In this document: piece by piece, positions 7,073-13,458 of the stretch
Layout of the letters: each line of letters begins with the position of its first letter
How positions within the stretch are numbered: position 1 is the stretch's first letter
Assembly: GCA_023429135.1 (NCBI GenBank)
Contig: JAEYWD010000076.1
Coordinates: 1-21,404, forward strand
Direction: 5' to 3'
DNA from: Bacteroidota bacterium
Lineage (GTDB): Bacteria > Bacteroidota > Bacteroidia > Bacteroidales > JAAUTT01
DNA: 21,404 nucleotides
Notes under the pieces: generated by a model
What the model saw: the letters and a program-made list of their open reading frames with translations, nothing else
What the model was told of the DNA's origin: nothing
Databases searched by the model: none
Program-made: the position numbers and the translations under genes

Positions 7073-7786
7073 CTATTTATCGAACAACATTTTAAAATAA
7101 CGCGCCGGGTTGTCCAGGAAGCTTTTTGTAATGCGGTAATTTTCGGTTTCTTCATAAGCAATTGGATTTATACCACTCTCGTCCAGTAAAAATATTTCGG
7201 CTCCGGGATAAGCCAGCAGGATAGGAGAGTGGGTGGCAATAATAAGTTGCGATTTACCCTCTACCTCCAAACCATTCAATATCGAAAGCAAGGTTAATTG
7301 GCGCTGTGGGGATAGGGCCGCTTCGGGCTCATCGAGCAGAAACAAGCCTTCACGGAAACGGTGGTTGAAAGCGGCTAAAAATGATTCTCCATGCGATTGT
7401 TTTAGCAATTCCCTGCCACCCCAGTAGTTTGGGTTGCCGTGTGTATCGATGTACGACGAAAGATTAAAAAAACTTTCAGCACGGAAGAAAAAGCCCTGAT
7501 CTATGCGCAAATGCGGATTACGTTCAATATACAGGTGTTGACCAAGAAGTGAATAATCCTCTGATGAAAACCTGTGATATTTATGGCCACCCATGGTATC
7601 AAAACCACACCGTTCGGCTAAAGCCTCGAGCAGAGTTGATTTACCCGAACCATTTTCGCCAACAAAAAATGTGATGGGCTTACGAAACCGGATTTTCAGT
7701 TTTTCAATAGCAGGAATTGTAAACGGGAAATCGTTTTTGGGATAACCTGCTTTTAAAGAAAGTCCTTGGATATAGATATTTGGCAT
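7073..7786 (-). CDS. ABC-type AAA family ATPase (COG3910-like)
   Basis: This 237-residue stand-alone ATPase has Walker A GENGSGKST (43-51), an ABC-signature-like SHGES (131-135), Walker B LFLLDEPEAAL (148-158) and the switch histidine in ATHSP (H186). There is no membrane segment and no long coiled-coil insert, so it is neither a transporter nor an SMC/Rad50. It fits the small predicted ATPases of the COG3910/AAA_21-AAA_23 type, soluble proteins often found in defence and mobile regions. The C-terminal YEETENYRITKSFLDNPARY (211-230) is typical of this family. Upstream lie a decayed RhuM-family gene and then the DUF4276/ATPase pair. A role in conflict is suggested only by this setting. The ATG at 7786 places Walker A at the usual distance. 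Confidence 0.85.
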   Translation of the reverse strand: MPNIYIQGLSLKAGYPKNDFPFTIPAIEKLKIRFRKPITFFVGENGSGKSTLLEALAERCGFDTMGGHKYHRFSSEDYSLLGQHLYIERNPHLRIDQGFFFRAESFFNLSSYIDTHGNPNYWGGRELLKQSHGESFLAAFNHRFREGLFLLDEPEAALSPQRQLTLLSILNGLEVEGKSQLIIATHSPILLAYPGAEIFLLDESGINPIAYEETENYRITKSFLDNPARYFKMLFDK

Positions 7787-7851
7787 AGGTTATTTAAGTT
7801 TAGCAGACAGAATAGAATTCCATCCAATCGAGACTGTTTCTTTTACGGTTA

Positions 7852-8025
7852 AAGCCTTTGGGTTGCCTAAATACGAAATTCCCTGTTGTAATTTACATGG
7901 TAGCCAACTGAAATAATAACGTCGAGGTTACAATGTTTTACTGAAACTTCTTGTGTGTTTCCTTCAATAGCTCCATGTTGAGTGGTTAGTCGGAAATTCC
8001 GACATACCAAATCTTCGCACATATT
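7852..8025 (-). pseudogene. Decayed RhuM-family gene fragment
   Basis: One minus-strand frame reads, in order, CEDLVCRNFR, LTTQHGAIEGNTQEV, NLDVIISVGYHVN, EFRI-stop-ATQRL-stop. This follows the core of RhuM/virulence-type proteins (VCRNFR ... NLDVIISVGYRVN ... FRIWATQRLK). The conserved tryptophan of FRIWAT is replaced by TAG at 7869-7867, and a second stop TAA sits at 7851-7849. The upstream part of the frame also has a stop just before NMCEDL, so both ends are gone. A possible remnant of the N-terminal part lies in another frame around 8030-8110, but that is doubtful. RhuM genes are common cargo of islands and defence regions. Confidence 0.75.
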
Positions 8026-8192
8026 CTATTTATCATCAAGACTTGCAAAAACAACTGCCCTGCAAACAGACAATGGTCTGCGGACTCACCAAAAATGAAG
8101 TGTACTTATATGTCCATGGCGAATCGATTTATCTCACACACTCAGCAGAAATCTCTTTGATGGGTATGGCAACTCAATTAGTTTTTTGCAAG
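8026..8192. other. Remnant intergenic DNA, nothing firm
   Basis: This stretch between the RhuM remnant and the DUF4276 gene has no convincing coding frame on either strand. On the minus strand it is interrupted by stops in all frames. It is most likely the rest of the decayed RhuM gene, or scar DNA from island turnover. Confidence 0.4.
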
Positions 8193-8852
8193 TCATTTTA
8201 TATTTTCAAGTTTTGTAAGCCAATGGTTAAAACGGGAACATTTGGCTCGTATGGTATGTAACCCTGTTTCCTGAGCGATTATAGCTCCGTATACAATTTT
8301 GTTGTAGCCTTTCAAATGTTTTTCCAGACGTTTTGATGGTGCAGTTTCAGGATGATCATTTACATCCTCAGGGTTAGGGAAGCGATCGAAAATTTCTTCA
8401 AATTCGGTCTTATTAACAAATTCTTCCTCAAGAAAATTTTTCTCAAATACAGTAGCATCCGAGAAAAGGAGTCCTTCAAATTCGTGTAACTGGATATAGG
8501 GCATAAACCTGTATCTTAATCCCGGGTCAACATCATTCAGCATGGAATTTTCCAGAGAATCCATCCTCAATGCTTTGTTTGGGTTTTGATGTGCGCTTTC
8601 CCAATCTGGAAATTCATGTCTGGCCTTCAGGCCATAATAATCTATTAATGTGGTAACAATAGCAGTTTTGTCCGTTCGCAGGTGATTCTCAATTTGCTTC
8701 TTCAAAACCTGCCAGGCAACTATTCCACCACCCGACTTTTTTATCAATGGCGTTTGCAATTGAATGTTGCCTGAGATAAAATGAGGCTGCAACACATTGT
8801 TACAAAATTCTTTTTCGGTGGGGCCTTCACAAATGATAATAATTCTTTTCAT
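8193..8852 (-). CDS. DUF4276 (TOPRIM-like) protein, partner of the upstream ATPase
   Basis: This is a 219-residue cytoplasmic protein of the DUF4276 family. The N-terminus IIIICEGPTEKEF (4-16) is the TOPRIM-type strand-plus-glutamate motif (E9). A second acidic site, TTLIDYYGL (67-75, D71), and PYIQLHEFEGLLF (118-130, H123, E124, E126) are the other family hallmarks. The C-terminus GLHTIRAKCSRFNHWLTKLE is intact. TOPRIM folds in OLD nucleases, RNase M5 and primases use such acidic residues to hold metal for cutting or joining nucleic acid, so a nuclease role is inferred. Its ATG lies 7 bases after the stop of the ATPase gene, a clear two-gene unit. DUF4276 proteins regularly pair with RecF/OLD-like ATPases in predicted conflict systems. 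The start ATG 8852 is well supported. Confidence 0.88.
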   Translation of the reverse strand: MKRIIIICEGPTEKEFCNNVLQPHFISGNIQLQTPLIKKSGGGIVAWQVLKKQIENHLRTDKTAIVTTLIDYYGLKARHEFPDWESAHQNPNKALRMDSLENSMLNDVDPGLRYRFMPYIQLHEFEGLLFSDATVFEKNFLEEEFVNKTEFEEIFDRFPNPEDVNDHPETAPSKRLEKHLKGYNKIVYGAIIAQETGLHTIRAKCSRFNHWLTKLENIK

Positions 8853-8859
8853 TGGTCTA

Positions 8860-9951
8860 TCATTTTGGTTGTCCTCCCTGAAGAATATTTCTCTGCCAAA
8901 GGTCTCCTACACTGTAATCGTTGAGCCATTCCGAAAGTTCCTCTTGTACAAGCCTTTTAAATTTGCTGGCACCATTTTCCTGATCTACAGTAATGATGTT
9001 TTCCGCATCGAAATGATTAACCAGATCGGCTGACTGGGTGGCAATAATAACCTGAGTACCTTTATCGGCAATACTATTGATCATGCCGGCAAGTTTGGTT
9101 ATGGCAAAAGGATGCAGGCCAAGTTCAGGTTCGTCAATAATAATTACCCCGGGAGGGTTCGGTTGCATTAATACAGTAGTGAGCGCAATAAAGCGCAATG
9201 TACCATCCGAAAGCTGGTAGGCAGAAAAATTGGTATTAAGATCGCCCGTATCAACCCATCTTAATTCTATTTCATTCTTATTTTGCCTCGAAGGTTCAAG
9301 AATAAAATGATCTATATATGGCGCTACAGATTGTATTGTTTTTACAATTCGCTTTAAAATTATTGGCTCATCAACTTGCAGAGAATAGAGAAATGCAGGA
9401 AGGTTTCGGCCATCAGATTTTAGAAAAGCATCGTCATTGATATCGCATTCTTTCCGCAAGAACGAGGTAGAAGAAGTATCATGAAAATGATAAATCTGAA
9501 TATTAGATAAATAATTTCTCAGATATTTATATCTATAACCATCTAAATCCGGAATCTTACTTTCTTCTCGATCATAAAAATTGAAATAATTCCAATCGTC
9601 ATCCTCCAATTTAACATTATAACCTGCACTCTCTTTCTCAATAAACAGCCCGCCAGTCTTTGTTTGTGCCAGTTTAAACCAATAGGCATTATTGTCTTTC
9701 TGTTCGGTAAAAATTAATTTGCCATAAAGCTTCTCAGTATTTTTTCGTCCAAAATGTAACAGATTATCTGTTTTTTCTTCAACCACAAAACGTTGGAGCC
9801 GCTGATTGAACAAGGCATGGACTAACTTAAAGAAAGAAATGATATTGCTTTTCCCTGACCCATTGGAACCAATTAAAATATTTACCGGGAGAAGATCTAA
9901 TTCCGTCTCCTTTACAGATTTAAAGCCGGATATTTTTAAATAGCTTATCAT
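8860..9951 (-). CDS. RecF/OLD-like AAA_21 ATPase, partner of DUF4276
   Basis: This 363-residue ATPase begins MISYLKISGFKSVKETELDL, the usual start of RecF/OLD/AAA_21 proteins. Walker A is GSNGSGKSN (28-36), the signature YQLSDGTLRF is at 245-254, Walker B VIIIDEPELGLHP at 269-281, and the switch site ATQSADL at 304-310. There is no room for a long coiled coil, so it is the compact type. The C-terminal SVGDLWQRNILQGGQP (347-362) is common in members paired with DUF4276. By analogy with OLD nucleases, AbiL (RloA/RloB) and PARIS, the ATPase would sense a phage or DNA signal and control the TOPRIM-like partner. That is inference, since no activity is known for this pair. It is the first gene of the unit. 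Confidence 0.9.
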   Translation of the reverse strand: MISYLKISGFKSVKETELDLLPVNILIGSNGSGKSNIISFFKLVHALFNQRLQRFVVEEKTDNLLHFGRKNTEKLYGKLIFTEQKDNNAYWFKLAQTKTGGLFIEKESAGYNVKLEDDDWNYFNFYDREESKIPDLDGYRYKYLRNYLSNIQIYHFHDTSSTSFLRKECDINDDAFLKSDGRNLPAFLYSLQVDEPIILKRIVKTIQSVAPYIDHFILEPSRQNKNEIELRWVDTGDLNTNFSAYQLSDGTLRFIALTTVLMQPNPPGVIIIDEPELGLHPFAITKLAGMINSIADKGTQVIIATQSADLVNHFDAENIITVDQENGASKFKRLVQEELSEWLNDYSVGDLWQRNILQGGQPK

Positions 9952-10219
9952 TTTCAGGATATAATTTTATGTCTCCATTCTTTTTCCGAAAGAAATATTG
10001 GATCCATTTCGATTTTAATTCAAAAGTAAGCGATTTAGCCGGATTTTGTATCCTGAAAAAAGCAGGTTTTGTTTTACAATTTGTAGCTGAATGTTGAGAC
10101 AGTAAAATCTATTCATTTAATCTCAATGCCCGCAAGCCTTTTAATTGCATATTTAACAACCTCGTGACTAAAATAAAGTTAAGTATAAATACCCGAATTT
10201 TAGAATTTGATAGTCTCAC
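9952..10219. other. Intergenic region between the ATPase and mnmE
   Basis: These 268 bases are AT-rich without a coding frame. On the minus strand an exact TAnnTTTG (TACTTTTG, 10028-10021) lies about 70 bases ahead of the ATPase start and could be its -7 box, but no -33 TTG is found at the right distance. No terminator hairpin is obvious after mnmE. Confidence 0.35.
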
Positions 10220-11608
10220 TCACTTTCCGATACAGAAATTCCTAAAAATATTCCCCAGTACCTCATCCGTGGTTATCTCTCCTGTGATTTCGCCGATATG
10301 GTACAACACTTCCCGTAAATCCTGCGCAATCAGGTCGGTGGAGATATGGTTCTGAAGGCCATCGAAAACCCGGTTTACTGCTTGTTGCGCCTGCTGAAGG
10401 GCTTCATAGTGGCGGATGTTGGTTACCACCACACCGGTGTCAGTTTTTGAGGCTTGTACAATGGAAATAATTTCTTTCTGCAGGGTTTGGATGTGCAGTT
10501 TCTTTTTTGCCGAAAGGAAAACAAGCGGTACCTCAAGTTGCCGGAGTTGGTCCTGTTTGTTTTTCAATTCTTCATCGCTCAAAAGATCGTATTTGTTCAG
10601 AACAAGTATCAGGTGCTGGTCGTCGCGAAGGGCAATTCCTTCGAGTGCTTTCCTGATATCGTCGGAGCTATCGGTGGCTTCGGCTACATAAAGAACAATA
10701 CGGGCCTTGCTTATCCGCTCAAAAGTGCGCTCGATGCCTAAACTCTCAATTGTATCTGTAGTATGGCGTATGCCCGCGGTATCGATAAACCGGAATGTAA
10801 TGCCTTCCATGGTCATGGTGTCTTCGATCACATCACGGGTGGTGCCTGCAATTTCTGATACAATGGCCTTTTCTTCGTTCAGCAGGGCATTCAGCAAAGT
10901 GGATTTCCCAACGTTGGTACGACCTGCAATAGCAACAGGAACGCCCGTTTTTACAACGTTACCGTAGGCAAACGATTTAACTAGCTGGTCAACGTGACTG
11001 TTTATTTCTTCCAAAAGCTGATGGAACTGTTTTCTGTCGGCAAATTCAACATCTTCTTCCGAGAAATCGAGTTCGAGTTCAATCAGGGAAATAAAATGGA
11101 GTAACCTGCCTCTCAGAATATCGAGCTGACTTGAAAATCCGCCTTTCATTTGTTCAAAGGCTATTTTATGGCTGGCTGCTGATTGTGAAGCTATCAGGTC
11201 GGCTACGGCTTCGGCCTGCGAGAGGTCCATTTTTCCGTTCAGGAAAGCCCGCATGGTAAATTCTCCGGGGGTAGCCAAACGTGCTCCACATTCGGAGAGT
11301 GCCTGCATAATGCTTTGCTGGATATATACCGAACCGTGACACGATATTTCCACCACATCCTCTCCGGTGTAGGAGTTGGGGTTTTTAAACAGACTCACCA
11401 AAACTTCATCTATAGTCTCATTTTTATGCACAAGACTCCCGAAATGAATGGTGAAGGATTTTTGAGCAACTAATCTCTTAGAAGTATTTTTCCCGCGAAA
11501 TAAGTTATCAGCAATTGAAAAAGCTTCTTCACCCGAGAGCCTGATTACAGCTATGGCGCCGTTGCCGGCAGGGGTTGAGAGGGCATATATGGTGGAGTTA
11601 TCTGTCAT
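10220..11608 (-). CDS. mnmE: tRNA uridine-5-carboxymethylaminomethyl GTPase MnmE
   Basis: MnmE works with MnmG to place carboxymethylaminomethyl or aminomethyl groups on wobble uridine 34 of certain tRNAs, using 5,10-methylene-THF, GTP and FAD. The 462 residues cover the whole family: the THF-binding N-terminal domain beginning TIYALSTPAGNGAIAVIRLS, the helical domain, and an inserted G domain with GRTNVGKS (229-236), TTRD (256-259), DTAG (276-279) and NKYD. The C-terminal FCIGK carries the catalytic cysteine. I chose ATG 11608 because the protein then begins just before the conserved TIYALSTPAG and a clear promoter lies directly upstream. An in-frame start at 11644 would lie inside that promoter. 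No mnmG is in the window, which is common. Confidence 0.97.
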   Translation of the reverse strand: MTDNSTIYALSTPAGNGAIAVIRLSGEEAFSIADNLFRGKNTSKRLVAQKSFTIHFGSLVHKNETIDEVLVSLFKNPNSYTGEDVVEISCHGSVYIQQSIMQALSECGARLATPGEFTMRAFLNGKMDLSQAEAVADLIASQSAASHKIAFEQMKGGFSSQLDILRGRLLHFISLIELELDFSEEDVEFADRKQFHQLLEEINSHVDQLVKSFAYGNVVKTGVPVAIAGRTNVGKSTLLNALLNEEKAIVSEIAGTTRDVIEDTMTMEGITFRFIDTAGIRHTTDTIESLGIERTFERISKARIVLYVAEATDSSDDIRKALEGIALRDDQHLILVLNKYDLLSDEELKNKQDQLRQLEVPLVFLSAKKKLHIQTLQKEIISIVQASKTDTGVVVTNIRHYEALQQAQQAVNRVFDGLQNHISTDLIAQDLREVLYHIGEITGEITTDEVLGNIFRNFCIGK

Positions 11609-11621
11609 GAAATATTTTTTG

Positions 11622-11652
11622 CAAAGATAAGTCAATGCAAACAACGAACAAA
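11622..11652 (-). promoter_or_regulatory. Promoter of mnmE
   Basis: The minus strand reads TTTG (11652-11649), exactly 19 bases, then TATCTTTG (11629-11622). This is a full match to the Bacteroidota primary sigma consensus TTTG-N19-TAnnTTTG. It ends 13 bases before ATG 11608, so the leader must be very short. Confidence 0.75.
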
Positions 11653-11676
11653 CAGTAGGATCATAACGGAATTATT

Positions 11677-11726
11677 GTATATTTATATCGTATTATAAAC
11701 GTGTTATAAACGTATTATAAATATAC
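11677..11726. repeat. Three 11-bp direct repeats inside an 11-bp inverted repeat
   Basis: CGTATTATAAA (11689-11699), CGTGTTATAAA (11700-11710) and CGTATTATAAA (11711-11721) stand head to tail, one helical turn each. GTATATTTATA (11677-11687) and TATAAATATAC (11716-11726) form perfect inverted arms around them. This looks like an operator cluster or a structured leader for the gene starting at 11747. It also lies just behind the mnmE promoter. Confidence 0.65.
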
Positions 11727-11746
11727 AAAACCTAAATTAAAAGCGA

Positions 11747-12046
11747 ATGGCTATCGTTGATAATAACATCCTTGTTAAAGGGCTTCATGGTAAAGTTGGG
11801 AATATCATTTTCCGGAGAAGAGGAAATAAAACAACCGCTTATGTGAGGTCCTCGCGCGAAAAACCTTTCACTGTCAACGAAAAGAATGCGCAGACGAATT
11901 TCTCCATTGCTGTTGCTCTTGCTAAAAATGCGATGAACAATGAAAGTGATCGGTTGCGGTTTAAAGAGTTAGCCAAAAAAGAAGGCAAAGAAAGCGCGTA
12001 CAGTTGCGCTGTTTCGTATTTTATGAAAGAGCAGCATAAAAAATAG
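11747..12046 (+). CDS. Small basic protein with HGKVGN motif, function unknown
   Basis: This 99-residue, lysine- and arginine-rich cytoplasmic protein has no signal peptide. The N-terminal part reads VKGLHGKVGNIIFRRRGNKT (10-29), a short beta-hairpin-like unit resembling the GxxGKVGxxV motif of small Bacteroidota proteins such as DUF6266. The rest is helical, ending in SAYSCAVSYFMKEQHKK. The arginine-rich hairpin suggests nucleic-acid binding, which is inference. It stands alone between mnmE (divergent) and the COG4299 gene, with the direct/inverted repeat cluster directly upstream. No exact Bacteroidota promoter box is seen, so the repeat cluster may overlap an atypical one. Composition and codon use fit a real gene. 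Confidence 0.72.
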   Translation: MAIVDNNILVKGLHGKVGNIIFRRRGNKTTAYVRSSREKPFTVNEKNAQTNFSIAVALAKNAMNNESDRLRFKELAKKEGKESAYSCAVSYFMKEQHKK

Positions 12047-12065
12047 TCTTCCCCTTTGCCTTTTC

Positions 12066-12093
12066 TTACGACTTACGACTAAATACTTACGAC
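12066..12093. repeat. TTACGAC short repeats
   Basis: TTACGAC occurs at 12066-12072, 12073-12079 and 12087-12093, the first two in tandem. The last one leads straight into the proposed -33 element of the next gene. Confidence 0.6.
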
Positions 12094-12123
12094 TTGCCTT
12101 TTCAAAAATATTCCTTAGCTTTA
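12093..12123 (+). promoter_or_regulatory. Probable promoter of the COG4299 gene
   Basis: CTTG (12093-12096), exactly 19 bases, then TAGCTTTA (12116-12123) differ from TTTG-N19-TAnnTTTG by one base in each box. The promoter ends 12 bases before the ATG at 12136. Confidence 0.45.
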
Positions 12124-12135
12124 AACAATTAACTT

Positions 12136-13263
12136 ATGCTAACTATGAAAAGCTTGCTTAACCAATTCTCCTTAAAAAGTGGGTCTTCCGCTGGAAGAAT
12201 CCTTTCCGTTGATGCCCTCCGCGGTTTCGATATGTTCTGGATCGTTGGAGGTGAAATAATCTTCAAAAGTCTGGATAAAATTTTCCAAAACAGCACCACT
12301 GCATGGATTTCGCTCCAATTGGATCATGTGGAATGGCTCGGTTTCAGGTTTTACGATATTATTATGCCTCTTTTCCTATTCATAGTGGGTGTGGCTATGC
12401 CTTTCTCGTTCAGCAAAAGGTTGGCTGCAGGGGATTCTAAATTCAAAATCATGACCCACGTTGTGAAAAGGGTGATTACCCTTTGGATTCTGGGTATGTT
12501 GGTACAGGGCCATCTTTTGTCATATTCAATCGAAAAACTCGATTTATACAGCAACACCTTACAAGCGATAGCCGCCGGTTATTTTATTTCGGCCATACTG
12601 ATTTTATATGTAAAAGCCATTGGACAAATTATCGGAACAATTTCCCTGATGCTGGTTTACTGGTTAGTAATGGCTTTCCTTCCTGCAACTTCCGGAGCCT
12701 ATCTTCCTGATAATAACGCGGCCATTTACATCGATAAGCTGTTGCTGGGTTCTTTCCAGGATGGTACAACTTACGCGTGGATGTTAAGCAGTCTGAATTT
12801 CGGAGCTACAACCATGCTTGGTGTTTTTACGGGTTATTTGCTACGATCGGAATTTTCAAAATACCGCAAGGTGGCTTATATGCTTATTTTTGCTGCTGTT
12901 TGTTATCTGCTTGCCATTATCTGGCATCCCGTTCACCCCATTATTAAGCATATCTGGACGGGCTCCTTTGTGCTTTATGCTGGAAGTTTCTGCATCTTAT
13001 TACTTGCAGTTTTTTACCTGATTATTGATGTGTGGAATGTCAAAGCCTGGAGTAAATTCTTTATCATCATAGGAGCCAACGCCATTGTGGCTTACGTGGC
13101 CTCTCATTTATTTGATTTCAGACTTGTTTCCGATGTTTTTATCCGCGGATTGGAACAATATACAGGCACCTGGTTCGATTTTGTAAGAAATACAGGTGGA
13201 TTTATGGTTCTGTTTGGATTGCTGTGGTACATGTACGTTAAAAAGATTTTTGTAAAGGTATAG
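12136..13263 (+). CDS. COG4299/DUF5009 membrane acyltransferase (HGSNAT/NagX-like)
   Basis: This 375-residue membrane protein has about ten transmembrane helices. Residues near 25-35 read LSVDALRGFDMFWI. The next helix carries QLDHVEWLGFRFYDIIMPLF and then FIVGVAMPFSFSKR, the signature of the heparan-alpha-glucosaminide N-acetyltransferase/NagX family. The human relative moves an acetyl group from cytosolic acetyl-CoA across the lysosomal membrane to a sugar amine. Bacterial members probably acylate a sugar outside the inner membrane, but the acceptor is not known. The histidine in QLDHVEW is the likely catalytic one by analogy. The start may be ATG 12136 or ATG 12145; nothing separates them. 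It is a single gene with its own promoter. Confidence 0.9.
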   Translation: MLTMKSLLNQFSLKSGSSAGRILSVDALRGFDMFWIVGGEIIFKSLDKIFQNSTTAWISLQLDHVEWLGFRFYDIIMPLFLFIVGVAMPFSFSKRLAAGDSKFKIMTHVVKRVITLWILGMLVQGHLLSYSIEKLDLYSNTLQAIAAGYFISAILILYVKAIGQIIGTISLMLVYWLVMAFLPATSGAYLPDNNAAIYIDKLLLGSFQDGTTYAWMLSSLNFGATTMLGVFTGYLLRSEFSKYRKVAYMLIFAAVCYLLAIIWHPVHPIIKHIWTGSFVLYAGSFCILLLAVFYLIIDVWNVKAWSKFFIIIGANAIVAYVASHLFDFRLVSDVFIRGLEQYTGTWFDFVRNTGGFMVLFGLLWYMYVKKIFVKV

Positions 13264-13380
13264 TAAAGTCCACGGTCCACAGACGTCGGACCACAGCTCA
13301 ATACATGCAGAATATTTGTCTTGGTTTTTGGCCATGGATTATTGACTATCGACTTGTATTCAGTCTATCGACTATCGACT
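13264..13380. repeat. Intergenic GTCCAC and TATCGACT short repeats
   Basis: Directly after the COG4299 stop codon the sequence holds GTCCAC twice (13268-13280) with an inverted GGTCC/GGACC pair (13274-13278, 13288-13292). TATCGACT then occurs three times (13347-13354, 13366-13373, 13373-13380), two of them inside an 11-base GACTATCGACT. Such short GAC-rich repeats look like intergenic simple repeats rather than a gene. Any terminator role is uncertain. Confidence 0.55.
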
Positions 13381-13402
13381 CCTCAATGTTTCACAACAGC
13401 TT

Positions 13403-13435
13403 ATTGAACAATAATATGAAAAAAGCGTATTTTAG
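13403..13435 (+). promoter_or_regulatory. Possible promoter of sucD
   Basis: ATTG (13403-13406), 21 bases, then TATTTTAG (13428-13435) give a one-mismatch fit in each box to TTTG-N19-21-TAnnTTTG. The ATG at 13459 lies 23 bases further. Tentative. Confidence 0.3.
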
Positions 13436-13458
13436 CTATTGTCATAAAAGGTTTATCT

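Noticed and set aside
7989..8003. Perfect palindrome GTCGGAAATTCCGAC as an operator
   Set aside because: It falls inside the decayed RhuM coding frame (VCRNFRL) and there is no promoter nearby; probably chance.
8043..8261. Plus-strand 72-codon frame in the gap before the DUF4276 gene
   Set aside because: It overlaps the end of the DUF4276 gene antisense and shows no recognisable motif; more likely remnant DNA.
8193..9951. Calling the ATPase/DUF4276 pair a PARIS system
   Set aside because: PARIS uses a DUF4435-type effector; the family here is DUF4276, so only the general architecture is shared.
10416..10967. Plus-strand frames of 86-95 codons opposite mnmE
   Set aside because: They lie fully antisense to a highly conserved gene and have low-complexity, serine-rich translations.
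12066..13380. Short GAC-rich repeats considered as a CRISPR array
   Set aside because: Units are 7-11 bases, spacing is irregular, there are no spacers of constant length and no cas genes.
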